Assembly (NCBI GenBank): GCA_034440575.1
Contig: JAOTOL010001498.1
Coordinates: 248,001-312,000, forward strand
Length of the DNA stretch: 64,000 bases
DNA from: Imbricaverruca yamaguchii
Taxonomy: Eukaryota > Arthropoda > Thecostraca > Neoverrucidae
Direction: 5' to 3'
Position numbers and translations under genes: made by a program. The notes under the pieces were generated by a model. It was not told the DNA's origin, ran no database searches, and worked only from the letters and a program-made list of their open reading frames with translations. Shown piece by piece: positions 44,845 through 50,879 of the stretch. The stretch's first letter is position 1, and every line of letters begins with the position of its first letter.

Positions 44845-47703
44845 GGTGCATGCCAGAGATATAGTGATGCTTAAGAAAGTGTACTTGACATTGGGCGAGG
44901 CATAATCACCTTGAGTATTTTTTTTTTCGTGGAGCTTCTCATGCTGGGAGTAGTCAAGAATAGCGGCTGTACATGTTCAAGTACATGTCATAACTTAAGA
45001 AATAATGGAAGATTATTGTCGTAATATCACGGTGAAATTGGGTAGTTGAAGGGAAAGGGGACATAGCCAAGAATATTTGAAGCGCCTTAACCACAGAACC
45101 AGGTCCGGATATCTCAAGAAGCCTGGGGTTCCAGCCCTTATTTTGAAGACCGGACATTAAAATATTCAAAATATTAATGTGGAAAGTGCAAAATTAACAT
45201 GAATGCGGTACCGAGCCAGGTGATCCAGACTCCCGATTCCTCCGGAATCTGCAGCCAGTGGGGGAGTGTTCTCACCACAGGCCCCACATTTCTGTCTCTG
45301 CGGACATGTTCTGATGCACGCACACACTCACACCTGTCCGCACCTCTATACGTTCCCACCGACATCCGGGGTCACCTGATGAAATAGGAAGACGATGGCA
45401 GTGGAGCGTCGATATGCCCAGCACCTCACCACTCACGAGTCCGTATTCATGCCACCCATCCACGTTTCATCTCAGGCGTGTCGACACGGTATCGTTGTGT
45501 TCACATCCGACATCTGTTCCGGGCGCCCACCCGCCCACCGCCATAGCCCGGGCACAGAGAGACGGTTGCCGTTTCCCCGTCGGCCGGTGACGTCATTAAG
45601 CCGTGTCGGTGTGACGCCACCAGTTGCGCGAGGTGCGACAGCTGGCGGACGAGCTCGACTTGGCCAAGAAGACGATGGAGCGGCAGCAGCGACTGCGGCG
45701 ACTCTAGCGGCCGTCGCCGGCCGGTGCGCCGCACTGTAGTGTGACACGACTGCCGTGTGCTCCACCGTGTGTGGTCCTGTGTGTTGCGTGTCCCCTGTCG
45801 TAGGTTGTGTGTGCCCGACGTTCTGGCGGGCGGGGCGTGGGATGGGTTGGAGTCGTGGGCAGTCGCCGCTATGCATTTGGACTATGCGGGTCCGCAGGAG
45901 AGAGATAGGAGAGTGGCTCCAGCGTCATCTGGGGCCGCTGTGCAGCGGTGGGCCCGCCCGGCGGCAGATCCGCTGACGTGGCCGGCCGCTGTCCACCCGC
46001 AGCGGTGGACCCCTGCCGGCAGGTCCACTGACGTGGCCGGCCGCTGGCCGCCTGCCGGCAGGTCCGCTGACGTGGCCGGCCGCTGCCCACCCGCAGCGGT
46101 GGACCCCTGCCGGCAGGTCCACTGACGTGGCCGGCCGCAGCGGTGGGCCCGCCCGGCGGCAGATCCGCTGACGTGGCCGGCCGCTGTCCACCCGCAGCGG
46201 TGGGCCCGCCCGGCGGCAGGTCCGCTGACGTGGCCGGCTGTTGTCCGCCCGCAGCTCCGTCACAAAGCGCCGCCACAAAGCGCATCCGCCGACAGAGCCC
46301 AGCGACAGGAGTTTCCGAGTAGATTTCTGTGCAGCGCGGGCAAATCGGGGCTGGCGGCGATCATGCTTGCCGTACGTGAACTCAATTGAGGTTTCCTTGT
46401 CAAGAAGACATCTTCAACGTTTTTGCTTTGATTTTTGTGCAGTACAAGTGGCAGCTTCTGCCTAAGATTCCACACTTGAAAGAGTGCATCCAAAATGGAA
46501 TTTTGCAGGTATTTGGTTCTCATGTTCACATCACATTGTTCCTACCGAAATCAGTATTCAGCTATTCAATGCAAACGACTAGCTTTCTTGAGAGACGGAA
46601 ATAGTCGGAAAATATTCACATCCACAAAAAATGAGGGAAATACCACCGCGTGATACGTTGGCTTCTCTGCCTCCCTTACTTCCTAATGCATATTTGGGCA
46701 ATTAGGGGTCGTGGGTCTGTCGTTGGCCCCACCTGCTGTGGCTCGGCGGGTGGTGGTGGTGGTGGTGGGGGAAGTGGTGAATGGCAGGTGGTGGTTGTTG
46801 TTGATGTTCATTTGCGCCTACAGGCGAGGGGGCTTGCACCGTGTGCCCGTATCCCCTGCACCCCTGTACTGTCCGTATGCGGTGTTGCCTGCTTCCCGTC
46901 CGGCCTCTTGCAGTGTAGGTAACACACGGTAGATGGCAGCACCGACGCACAGTGTGACCACTGGCGGTCGGTGGCCGCCACAGAGGTGACAGCACCCAAC
47001 TGGCTGTGTAGGGTAGTGTGCCTCCGGTGTGCAGCGTCGTGCGCAACGCCTGTGTGGTTGTTTGACCTTTGTTTGTGAGTGACCTATAGATTGTTAACGT
47101 GTGACCCTATAGTTGGTTGTATTTGGTGGGCGCGTGGCGTGTACTACCGCGGACTGTAACACAGCATGTGCGGACTTATCAGCTGGTTACGGTTCAGTTT
47201 GAATAGCTACATAATCACCATGGTCGATGTGCCTTAAAGCTCCACAGTTTGAACAGCTTACCGAGTCGTGCTGTCTTATAAACGGTCTAAATACTGGACC
47301 AGTATTTGTCATGTTGACAAACTGCGTGCACAGCATTGCTGGTTGCTTATCGCCTGATCAGTACCTCATCGGATCACTTCCTGATCGCTGCCCAATTACG
47401 GTCTGAAAATGTGGTCCATGGTTAACATCGGATCTGAAAACTATTCTAGCACCACCAGGCAAATTTTCCGTTGCTACCCGATCGTAGCTCGGTCATGATT
47501 GCTGATCTGATTGTCCCAACTGAGCTGCAGGATCACCAGCTGACGACATGATCACTAATTGACCACCGTGTGTTTGTCGCCAGCTAAGAGAGTCACTGAC
47601 GCGCGTCGACGAGCTAGAAACAACGAACAGCCACTTGCAGAAGAGACTGGACAAACTGAAGAACGCCAGGTCCGCCCTTCTCAAGGACCTGTCCACCGAG
47701 TGA
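26351..47703 (+). CDS. LRRFIP homologue (Flightless-interacting coiled-coil protein), whole gene span
   Basis: Eight shared exons plus a canonical last exon, with every splice phase agreeing: 26351-26518, 28864-29003, 29682-29828, 30351-30467, 32232-32367, 38673-38822, 41441-41520, 41998-42102, 47584-47703. Joined they give about 387 residues, close to the usual 400 of LRRFIP2-type proteins, from the N-terminal basic helix ([16 protein letters not shown]) through a Ser-rich linker to a long coiled coil ending [20 protein letters not shown] proteins bind Flightless-I, an actin-severing gelsolin relative; vertebrate LRRFIP2 also acts in Wnt and Toll/MyD88 signalling and LRRFIP1 in nucleic-acid sensing. 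Cytoplasmic location is expected. Two further terminal exons fit exon 8 in phase. The 5' start is unresolved. The introns are packed with minisatellites and mobile elements. Confidence 0.9.
26520..26955. repeat. 20-bp minisatellite starting at the exon donor
   Basis: About twenty copies of CCCAACTACACGGTCTCCTG and variants, beginning two bases after the splice donor of the N-terminal exon. Intronic; the frames it opens are artefacts. Confidence 0.9.
26956..28260. other. Intronic; SINE tail and small duplications
   Basis: 27301-27342 carries CCAGTTGATGCGCCCCTAAA followed by a TAAATCAATC tail, the SINE-end motif seen elsewhere. 27250-27480 holds GTAATGCAAAGTGCTG-type units of about 60 bp. 27870-28060 holds a duplication around CAATGTCTGGCAC. 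No coding sequence recognised. Confidence 0.5.
28261..28863 (+). repeat. 65-bp tandem array of a splice acceptor plus exon start
   Basis: Ten acceptor-like TTGCAG|ACG junctions end at 28274, 28341, 28406, 28470, 28535, 28600, 28668, 28733, 28798 and 28863. Each unit is about 65 bp: a CTGAC branch-point-like motif, CCGACTGTTGCAG, then the first 40 or so bases of the exon (CGGCTCGCTGTCCTCGTCC). The last copy is the real exon start. Confidence 0.9.
28864..29003 (+). CDS. LRRFIP exon: Ser-rich linker
   Basis: Acceptor TTGCAG ends at 28863. One base from the previous exon plus AC gives D, then [32 protein letters not shown] and GFHLRDVR, ending in phase 0 at donor GTCAGT (29004). The SRGSL and RRGSEDS text matches the Ser-rich linker of LRRFIP proteins and (L)RDV matches the start of the coiled-coil region. 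In this frame a TGA lies shortly upstream of the acceptor in each repeat unit, so the exon cannot extend into the array. Confidence 0.8.
29682..29828 (+). CDS. LRRFIP exon: coiled coil 1
   Basis: Acceptor CATCAG to 29681 and donor CAG|GTAAGC at 29829, both phase 0, 49 codons. Reads [35 protein letters not shown] and [19 protein letters not shown](E/D)K...YQV..LKD is the most conserved block of the family. The exon sits between CT-rich intron sequence and a unique intron. Confidence 0.95.
30351..30467 (+). CDS. LRRFIP exon: coiled coil 2
   Basis: Acceptor TTTACAG to 30350, donor GCG|GTGAGT at 30468, 39 codons, phase 0 at both ends. Reads [36 protein letters not shown] and LIA, matching the part that ends RDELIEKHG in vertebrate LRRFIP2. 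Confidence 0.93.
30468..32231. other. Intron 4; unique sequence and a 63-bp repeat
   Basis: No coding sequence except the repeat-derived frames at 31560-31990. 30545-30640 shows a small GTGTGTCTG(G/A)AA duplication. A pyrimidine-poor but acceptable acceptor (TGTTCTCAG) closes the intron. Confidence 0.5.
31560..31990. repeat. 63-bp repeat built from 21-bp subunits
   Basis: Seven copies of a 63-bp unit made of three diverged 21-bp parts (each with a TCGGTCTGTGTCG or TCGGCCTGTGACG core). Because 63 is a multiple of three it leaves open frames on both strands: [17 protein letters not shown] on + and [12 protein letters not shown] on the minus strand. No other sign of coding use. Confidence 0.9.
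32232..32367 (+). CDS. LRRFIP exon: acidic segment after coiled coil 2
   Basis: Acceptor TTCTCAG to 32231 (phase 0), donor CTTG|GTGGGT at 32368 (phase 1). Reads [33 protein letters not shown] and [11 protein letters not shown]. It corresponds to the KHGLVI...VSQEAAQVLESAGEGPLD region of LRRFIP2; the nine-residue acidic run replaces the usual Gly/Asn linker. Confidence 0.92.
32368..34990. other. Intron 5, first part; nothing recognised
   Basis: AT-rich, unique-looking sequence with no repeats, coding homology or RNA gene that I can support. Confidence 0.5.
34996..36179 (-). mobile_element. tRNA-derived SINE split by a TTAA transposon
   Basis: On the minus strand the SINE starts near 36179 with GGGGATGGCCGAGCGGTTAA (A box), is broken at TTAA, and resumes at 35158 with the B box GGGTTCGACAC (about 35118-35128), the body TAGCCGTAAATGTGCATAAAG and an AATAAACAAACAAACA tail near 34996. 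CAACGACTCT flanks both sides (34986-34995 and 36180-36189), a 10-bp target-site duplication. Removing the insert leaves about 184 bp, matching the intact copy at 50660-50835. Confidence 0.85.
35159..36154. mobile_element. 996-bp TTAA-flanked DNA element (piggyBac-like site choice), AGGTCA-rich
   Basis: TTAA lies on both sides (35155-35158 and 36155-36158). The ends are inverted: CACTCGCACGTCCG at the left and the complement of CGGACGTGCGCGGG at the right, with subterminal CAGATGTCTG/CAGATATCTG palindromes. No coding capacity. TTAA target use is known for piggyBac and Kolobok families; which applies is undecided. The body contains sixteen exact AGGTCA/TGACCT hexamers between 35323 and 36005. 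Confidence 0.8.
36225..37115. repeat. 53-bp tandem array
   Basis: About sixteen copies of a 53-bp unit containing GTCGACACCTGTACCGGTGG and CTCACGAT(C/T)TATT. Since 53 is not a multiple of three, three frames are traversed and each is largely stop-free, giving long spurious frames. Confidence 0.92.
37116..38672. other. Intron 5, last part; nothing recognised
   Basis: Unique AT-rich sequence. A small open frame pair near 37850-38230 shows no recognisable product. The intron ends at the weak acceptor GACCCGTAG (38672). Confidence 0.5.
38673..38822 (+). CDS. LRRFIP exon: coiled coil 3
   Basis: The single G from the previous exon plus AC gives D, then [35 protein letters not shown] and [14 protein letters not shown], ending in phase 1 at donor AC|GTGAGT (38823). 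It matches the D(V)RLRKL..EKDELL..IRKLKLQLEEERQ block of LRRFIP proteins. The phase match with the previous exon (G|AC) is a strong check on both splice sites. Confidence 0.95.
38835..39860. repeat. 92-bp tandem array just after an exon
   Basis: About eleven copies of roughly 92 bp with GACGCCGCCGGGGCTGCAGC and GGCTCGTCACCTCTCGTGGT, starting within 15 bases of the donor of the preceding exon. Strongly GC-skewed and nearly identical between copies; some units are shortened or altered (39110-39170, 39240-39310). Confidence 0.92.
39861..41075. other. Intronic; degenerate GATGACCTGATGGTGACTG repeat
   Basis: 40000-40300, 40370-40420 and 40880-41060 share degenerate units around GTGATGACCTGATGATGACTGATTGGTG. 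40313-40360 carries the SINE-tail motif GGTCGATGCGCCCTAAAACC plus an ACACAC run. 40440-40870 is unique AT-rich sequence. Confidence 0.5.
41076..41245 (+). mobile_element. tRNA-related SINE head (second family)
   Basis: GGCGTCGGTAGCTCATTGGT with TTAGC resembles a pol III A box and GGGGTTCAGTTCTC, about 45 bases later, a B box. The downstream TGTCCGCCCTTCCCGCC and GGCATCCAATGTTGAGTGCG form the body. It differs from the 34996 and 50660 family. No target-site duplication is clear. Confidence 0.5.
41441..41520 (+). CDS. LRRFIP exon: coiled coil 4
   Basis: Acceptor ATGACAG to 41440. C from the previous exon plus GA gives R, then [18 protein letters not shown] and DITNLQTA, ending in phase 0 at donor GTAAGT (41521). 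It matches [25 protein letters not shown] of vertebrate LRRFIP2 almost position by position. Confidence 0.95.
41940..41997 (+). promoter_or_regulatory. Acceptor region with tandem branch-point motifs
   Basis: Four abutting CTGAC motifs (41949-41968), a fifth at 41973-41977, then a C-rich tract and ATGCATAG at the exon boundary. CTGAC matches the metazoan branch-point consensus. Reading them as a redundant branch site is inference. Confidence 0.4.
41998..42102 (+). CDS. LRRFIP exon: coiled coil 5, last shared exon
   Basis: 35 codons, phase 0 at both ends, donor GAG|GTACGT at 42103. Reads [35 protein letters not shown]. It matches [32 protein letters not shown] of vertebrate LRRFIP2. Three phase-0 candidate terminal exons follow at 42574, 45624 and 47584. 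Confidence 0.95.
42574..43398 (+). CDS. Candidate alternative LRRFIP terminal exon, proline-rich tail
   Basis: A strong acceptor (CCCCTCTACTGCATCTATTCAG, ending 42573) opens a phase-0 frame that fits the preceding exon: [17 protein letters not shown], then five or six copies of a 34-residue, 102-bp repeat built from [21 protein letters not shown] and PPASPPPPP, then [12 protein letters not shown] and a stop at 43396-43398. AATAAA follows at 43446. The tail is about 274 residues. Poly-Pro blocks with Leu resemble ligands of profilin and EVH1/SH3 domains; since LRRFIP partners Flightless-I, an actin link is imaginable but unproven. The array also leaves other frames open, so coding use needs transcript support. 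Confidence 0.5.
   Translation, partial: AASANTGSVTASMAIKSPPPPPSSSAASLPSAPLPTPPPPVLSLPPATPAVPQTSPPPLPPPVQPPPASPPPPPVLSLPPAAPAVPQTSPPPLPPPVQPPPASPPPPPVLSLPPAAPAVPQTSPPPLPPPVQPPPASPPPPPVLPLPPAIPAVPQTLPLPLPPPVQPPPASPPPPPVLPLPPAIPAVPQTSPPPLPPPVQPPPASPPPPPVLPLPPAIPAVPQTSPPPPLPPPVQPPPASPPPPPHNHGSTHFRLCFPDTIRIQPPLTRLAIRG
42690..43310 (+). repeat. 102-bp tandem repeat in the proline-rich exon
   Basis: Six copies of 102 bp (34 codons) with GCCGTGCCGCAGACGTCACC and CCACCGGTCCAGCCACC. The length is a multiple of three and copies differ mainly in a few codons (SLPPAA versus PLPPAI). Confidence 0.9.
43446..43451 (+). terminator. Polyadenylation signal AATAAA after the proline-rich exon
   Basis: AATAAA 48 bases after the stop at 43396-43398, at a position suited to end a transcript using the proline-rich terminal exon. 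Confidence 0.45.
43452..45623. other. Intronic; (AT)n microsatellite, otherwise nothing
   Basis: 44778-44842 is an uninterrupted AT run of about 32 units. No coding homology seen in the rest. Confidence 0.5.
45624..45707 (+). CDS. Candidate alternative LRRFIP terminal exon, short coiled-coil tail
   Basis: Acceptor GCCACCAG to 45623, phase 0. Reads [16 protein letters not shown] then [11 protein letters not shown] and TAG at 45705-45707, 27 residues. Like the canonical last exon ([12 protein letters not shown]...) it begins LRE and continues with heptad-like Leu spacing, so it could be an exon duplicate. It would give a shorter C-terminus without the conserved [14 protein letters not shown]. 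No AATAAA was found downstream before the canonical exon. Confidence 0.6.
   Translation: MREVRQLADELDLAKKTMERQQRLRRL
45708..47583. other. Intronic; 57-bp repeat and SINE tail
   Basis: 45945-46250 holds about five units of roughly 57 bp with CCGCTGACGTGGCCGGCCGC. 47213-47245 has CCATGGTCGATGTGCCTTAA, the SINE-tail motif. No gene seen. Confidence 0.5.
47584..47703 (+). CDS. LRRFIP canonical terminal exon
   Basis: Acceptor GTCGCCAG to 47583, phase 0. Reads [39 protein letters not shown] and TGA at 47701-47703, 39 residues. It aligns with [33 protein letters not shown], the C-terminal end of vertebrate LRRFIP1/2, fixing the gene's conserved 3' end. Confidence 0.95.
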   Translation, partial: LRESLTRVDELETTNSHLQKRLDKLKNARSALLKDLSTE

Positions 47704-47924
47704 ACGGGCGCCTCCGACGCTGTCGGGCCGACTCGGGGTCGAACTGGAGCCGTGTCGAGTGGTGCGCCGCCCTCAGACGACCGCTGGGAGCCGCGCTGTG
47801 CAGGCCGGGCCCGGCCGGAGGCGTCGCGCACATACAGTGGTCGCTCCGGCCGTGCGGTGTGGTCGCGCGCGAGTGCGAGACGGGGCGGCCGCGTCGACGG
47901 CTCGGGTCTGTGGGACCGCGCCAC

Positions 47925-48275
47925 AGCCGGTCGGAGAGCGCCGCAGCCGGTCGGAGGGTGCCGCAGCCGGTCGGAGAGGGTGCCGCAGCCGGTCGGAGAG
48001 CGCCGCAGCCGGTCGGAGAGCGCCGCAGCCGGTCGGAGGGTGCCGCAGCCGGTCGGAGAGCGCCGCAGCCGGCCGGAGAGCACCGCAGGCGGTCGGAGAG
48101 CGCCGCAGCCGGTCGGAGGGTGCCGCAGCCGGTCGGAGAGCGCCGCAGCCGGCCGGAGGGTGCCGCAGCCGGCCGGAGAGCGCCGCAGCCGGTCGGAGGG
48201 TGCCGCAGCTGGTCGGAGGGTGCCGCAGCCGGTCGGAGGGTGCCGCAGCCGGTCGGAGGGTGCCGCAGCCGGTCG
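47925..48275. repeat. 20-21 bp minisatellite (GCCGCAGCCGGTCGGAGAGC)
   Basis: About seventeen copies of a 20-21 bp unit, alternating GGAGAGC and GGAGGGT endings. It keeps frames open on both strands (RRSRSEGAAAG, AAPSDRLRHPP), which are artefacts. Confidence 0.92.
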
Positions 48276-48864
48276 GACGGAGTGCTGCCCTGTGATAGAC
48301 GCGGCCGACCGGCGCCGGCGCCGGCCACGAACATAGGAAAGTGCCGACACGGGAACACGGACAGCACGGGACGGCTGACGGCGCGGAAAGGCGCCGGACA
48401 CGGACGCAAGAGAGTGCCACAGTACGCACCAGTGCCGGTGTGTGCCACACGCGGGCCAGGTCGGTGTCCGCCCCGCCACGACTGCCGACTGCCGGGCCGG
48501 ACATCGGGGCAGCACGCGCCGCCAGTACCGCTCATGGACACCGGCCGGCCGGACAGCCCGGCGTTACAGTGCCAAAGCGAGGACTAGCCGGCCCGTCACG
48601 CTCGCCGCCGACCCGCACGTGAATGCATGCGTATGTATGTGTGTGTGTGGGTGCGTGCGCGCGCTTCGTTCGCTTGTCGATATGTGTGAGCTTTAACACG
48701 TGCTCAAAGCAGACCACACTGGTCCGGCGCACCCATCGGATTGGGAGCGAGATGCTAACTGCGCTGCTATTCAACGGTAGGGTGATTCGCGTCGGCATGT
48801 GGGTGCGCGCGTGCTCCGAGTGCAGTTCCGGTTGTGTGCCGCTCTGCATCAGACGGAGACGCGC

Positions 48865-49030
48865 GGCGTCGAGCCTCCATACACGGCGACCGGCAGTCCC
48901 GTGGCGCGGCGCCGAGCCTCCATACACGGCGACCGGCAGTCCCGTGGCGCGCCGGCGGGCCGGCGGGACGGGACGGGCGTCGAGCCTCCATACACGGCGA
49001 CCGGCAGTCCCGTGGCGCGCCGGCGGGCCC
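48865..49030. repeat. CGAGCCTCCATACACGGCGA repeat
   Basis: Three copies with spacing of about 43-70 bp of a unit running from CGAGCCTCCATACACGGCGA to CAGTCCCGTGGCGCG, the longer spacer carrying CGGCGGGCC runs. Confidence 0.8.
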
Positions 49031-49259
49031 GCGAGGCAGCTAGACCGGCTGCGATCGATGGTGGCGCCCCTGCGGCGGTCGGCGGAACTACCAGCGCTCC
49101 GCTGCTCGCCCGTATACTCAGCGTGCGGACGTTTAGCAGGCGTGGCACACTGCGAGGAAGGGCGCGTCGCCCGGATGGGATGCCACCCGAGCGTGACGTC
49201 TGGGTGTGTTGCGCCTGCCACATTTGTTATGCGTTAGCTAATTTTTACCGAGTATTAAA

Positions 49260-50370
49260 TTGGTAGGTCGTTGTACATTAAGCCTATTGTAATATAAGCG
49301 TAAGGACTCCCGACGGTTCCTCTGTGATCCGCCCCGGTTTGGCCGCAAGTTGTGCCGGGCATACGGCCCACTGATGAACTGAGCTGATGATTGACGCCCG
49401 CAGGTATGCCAACCTGGACATGTGACCACCGCCTGTGTAAATATTCGTTGCTCTAATTAAATATTGATCAGTTGGTGATTTGGTTTGGGCCGGATCAACT
49501 GTTTTTGGTCTTGCAGCGTCGTCAACCTCTCACCTCTCACTCGGATTGTTCGCGGGTGAACAGTAGAGACAGGCGAGACTCGAGCCCACAACTTTTCCGT
49601 TGGGTGACGGGACCCTCGCCCCTAGACTGCTCCCCCGCTCCGCCGGACTACCTGACCTACTACTGTCTACCGGCCAATCCTCGATCACGCGATCATGTCC
49701 AGGCGCATCACGCTACCCCAATCGGACTCGACGGATCACCGCTGGTCTTGACTCTTCACTGCCTCCCACTCGCTCCCATACCATCTTCGTTGAGCATAAT
49801 CTTGGGGCTGATGGTTCTGCGGGCAAAGATGCTTGCTTAAACCCGATTTAAAATGATTCCATTTGTATATACTGGCACGACTAAATGTACCGGTCAATTT
49901 AAGCTACGAACAATAATTTACCGCAGCAACCTCGCACGACTTCATACGACTTCATGCACGACTTCATGAACGACTCGCACGACTTCATGAACATGAACCA
50001 GCTCCAGGTGTCGACAAATAAACAGAATGCAAACTTGGACGAACAATTAAACATGTTATACTTAGTCATATACCAAATAAGCGTGTTTTCAGTGGAGGGA
50101 CTGCACGCTCGGGGGAAGGGTGGCCAATTCTAGATGATCATACCCATAATACTGAGTCATCAATCGAAGCTTAGCTATGCTATACTTCGCTACTGTACAT
50201 TATAGGTGATTGAACCGAACTAGTTTGACCTATTCTAACCGGCGGCACCCCACCGAAGTTCCAATTTTCTTTTTTTAAGCATGAAGCTGGTGCCTGCAAT
50301 CGGTGCTTCAGTTGTCCTCAGCTAGAGTAGGATTTGATGTATTCTCTAACGATTTTGTTCTGGACGACGA
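49260..50370. other. No gene seen
   Basis: Unique sequence. 49930-49990 has CGACTTCATG repeats. Nothing supportable as coding. Confidence 0.45.
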
Positions 50371-50519
50371 GTTCCGACATGGCATCAGTTATGCCATAAA
50401 GACATAAAGACATAAAGATTACTGCAACTATGAACCACAGGGGCCCTTCTTGGTTGCACTCTGTGCACTCAACCAGTTGCCCACCAGATCAGTTGATGAA
50501 CCATGTTCCGACATGGCAT
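50371..50519 (-). mobile_element. CR1-like 3' end fragment with 15-bp target-site duplication
   Basis: GTTCCGACATGGCAT occurs at 50371-50385 and 50505-50519. Between them lies the minus-strand end of the same CR1-like element as at 3.8-4.3 kb, with GCAACCAAGAAGGGCC and a (CTTTATGT)n tail at 50395-50420. It is a severely 5'-truncated insertion. Confidence 0.8.
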
Positions 50520-50659
50520 AACTGATGGAAATCCTTTGTTGATGTTGTGACTTACAAATTCGAAGTGTCCAATTACTGACCTGGGATATCAGAAGAGGAA
50601 ACATGGCGGAACTGTTTTCTCCGAAATCGCGAACTATCGACAATGGGAGACAACGCGTC

Positions 50660-50835
50660 GGTGCGGGGATGGCCGAGTGGTTAAGGTGTCGGGCTACGGG
50701 TATCAAAGGTCCCGGGTTCGACTCTAGCGCCACTCAGGACATTTCCCAATCCCGCGGCCCACAGGCGAAACAGTGTAGGCGGCGCCATTAGCCGTGAATG
50801 TGCATAAAGTGTGTCGTGAACCAACCAATAAACAA
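50660..50835 (+). mobile_element. Full-length tRNA-derived SINE with 15-bp target-site duplication
   Basis: A box TGGCCGAGTGGTTAAGG at 50670-50686, B box GGTTCGACTC at 50715-50724, then an unrelated body to an AACCAATAAACAA tail. The direct repeat GGGAGACAACGCGTC at 50645-50659 and 50836-50850 is perfect, implying a fairly recent insertion. The head resembles a Ser/Leu-type tRNA; the lack of acceptor-stem pairing argues against a functional tRNA gene. Confidence 0.88.
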
Positions 50836-50879
50836 GGGAGACAACGCGTCAAGGCTTCCAGACGCAGCCGCCAGGCCGG

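Larger units (their letters stand above)
47704..49259 (+). other. Probable LRRFIP 3' UTR with repeats
   Basis: GC-rich sequence after the stop. No AATAAA; the first variant signal is ATTAAA at 49254-49259 (another at 49456-49461). It contains two arrays annotated separately. The transcript end is a guess. Confidence 0.35.

Noticed and set aside
45395..45739. 115-residue + frame across the short terminal exon
   Set aside because: It is in another frame than the LRRFIP reading [11 protein letters not shown]; chance open frame.
47493..48587. Frames of about 340 residues on both strands, Arg/Ala/Pro-rich
   Set aside because: They overlie the LRRFIP last exon and 3' UTR repeat of 20-21 bp; composition follows the repeat and not codon use.
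50660..50740. A tRNA-Ser/Leu gene
   Set aside because: A and B boxes are good, but the acceptor stem does not close and the sequence continues into a SINE body with target-site duplication.
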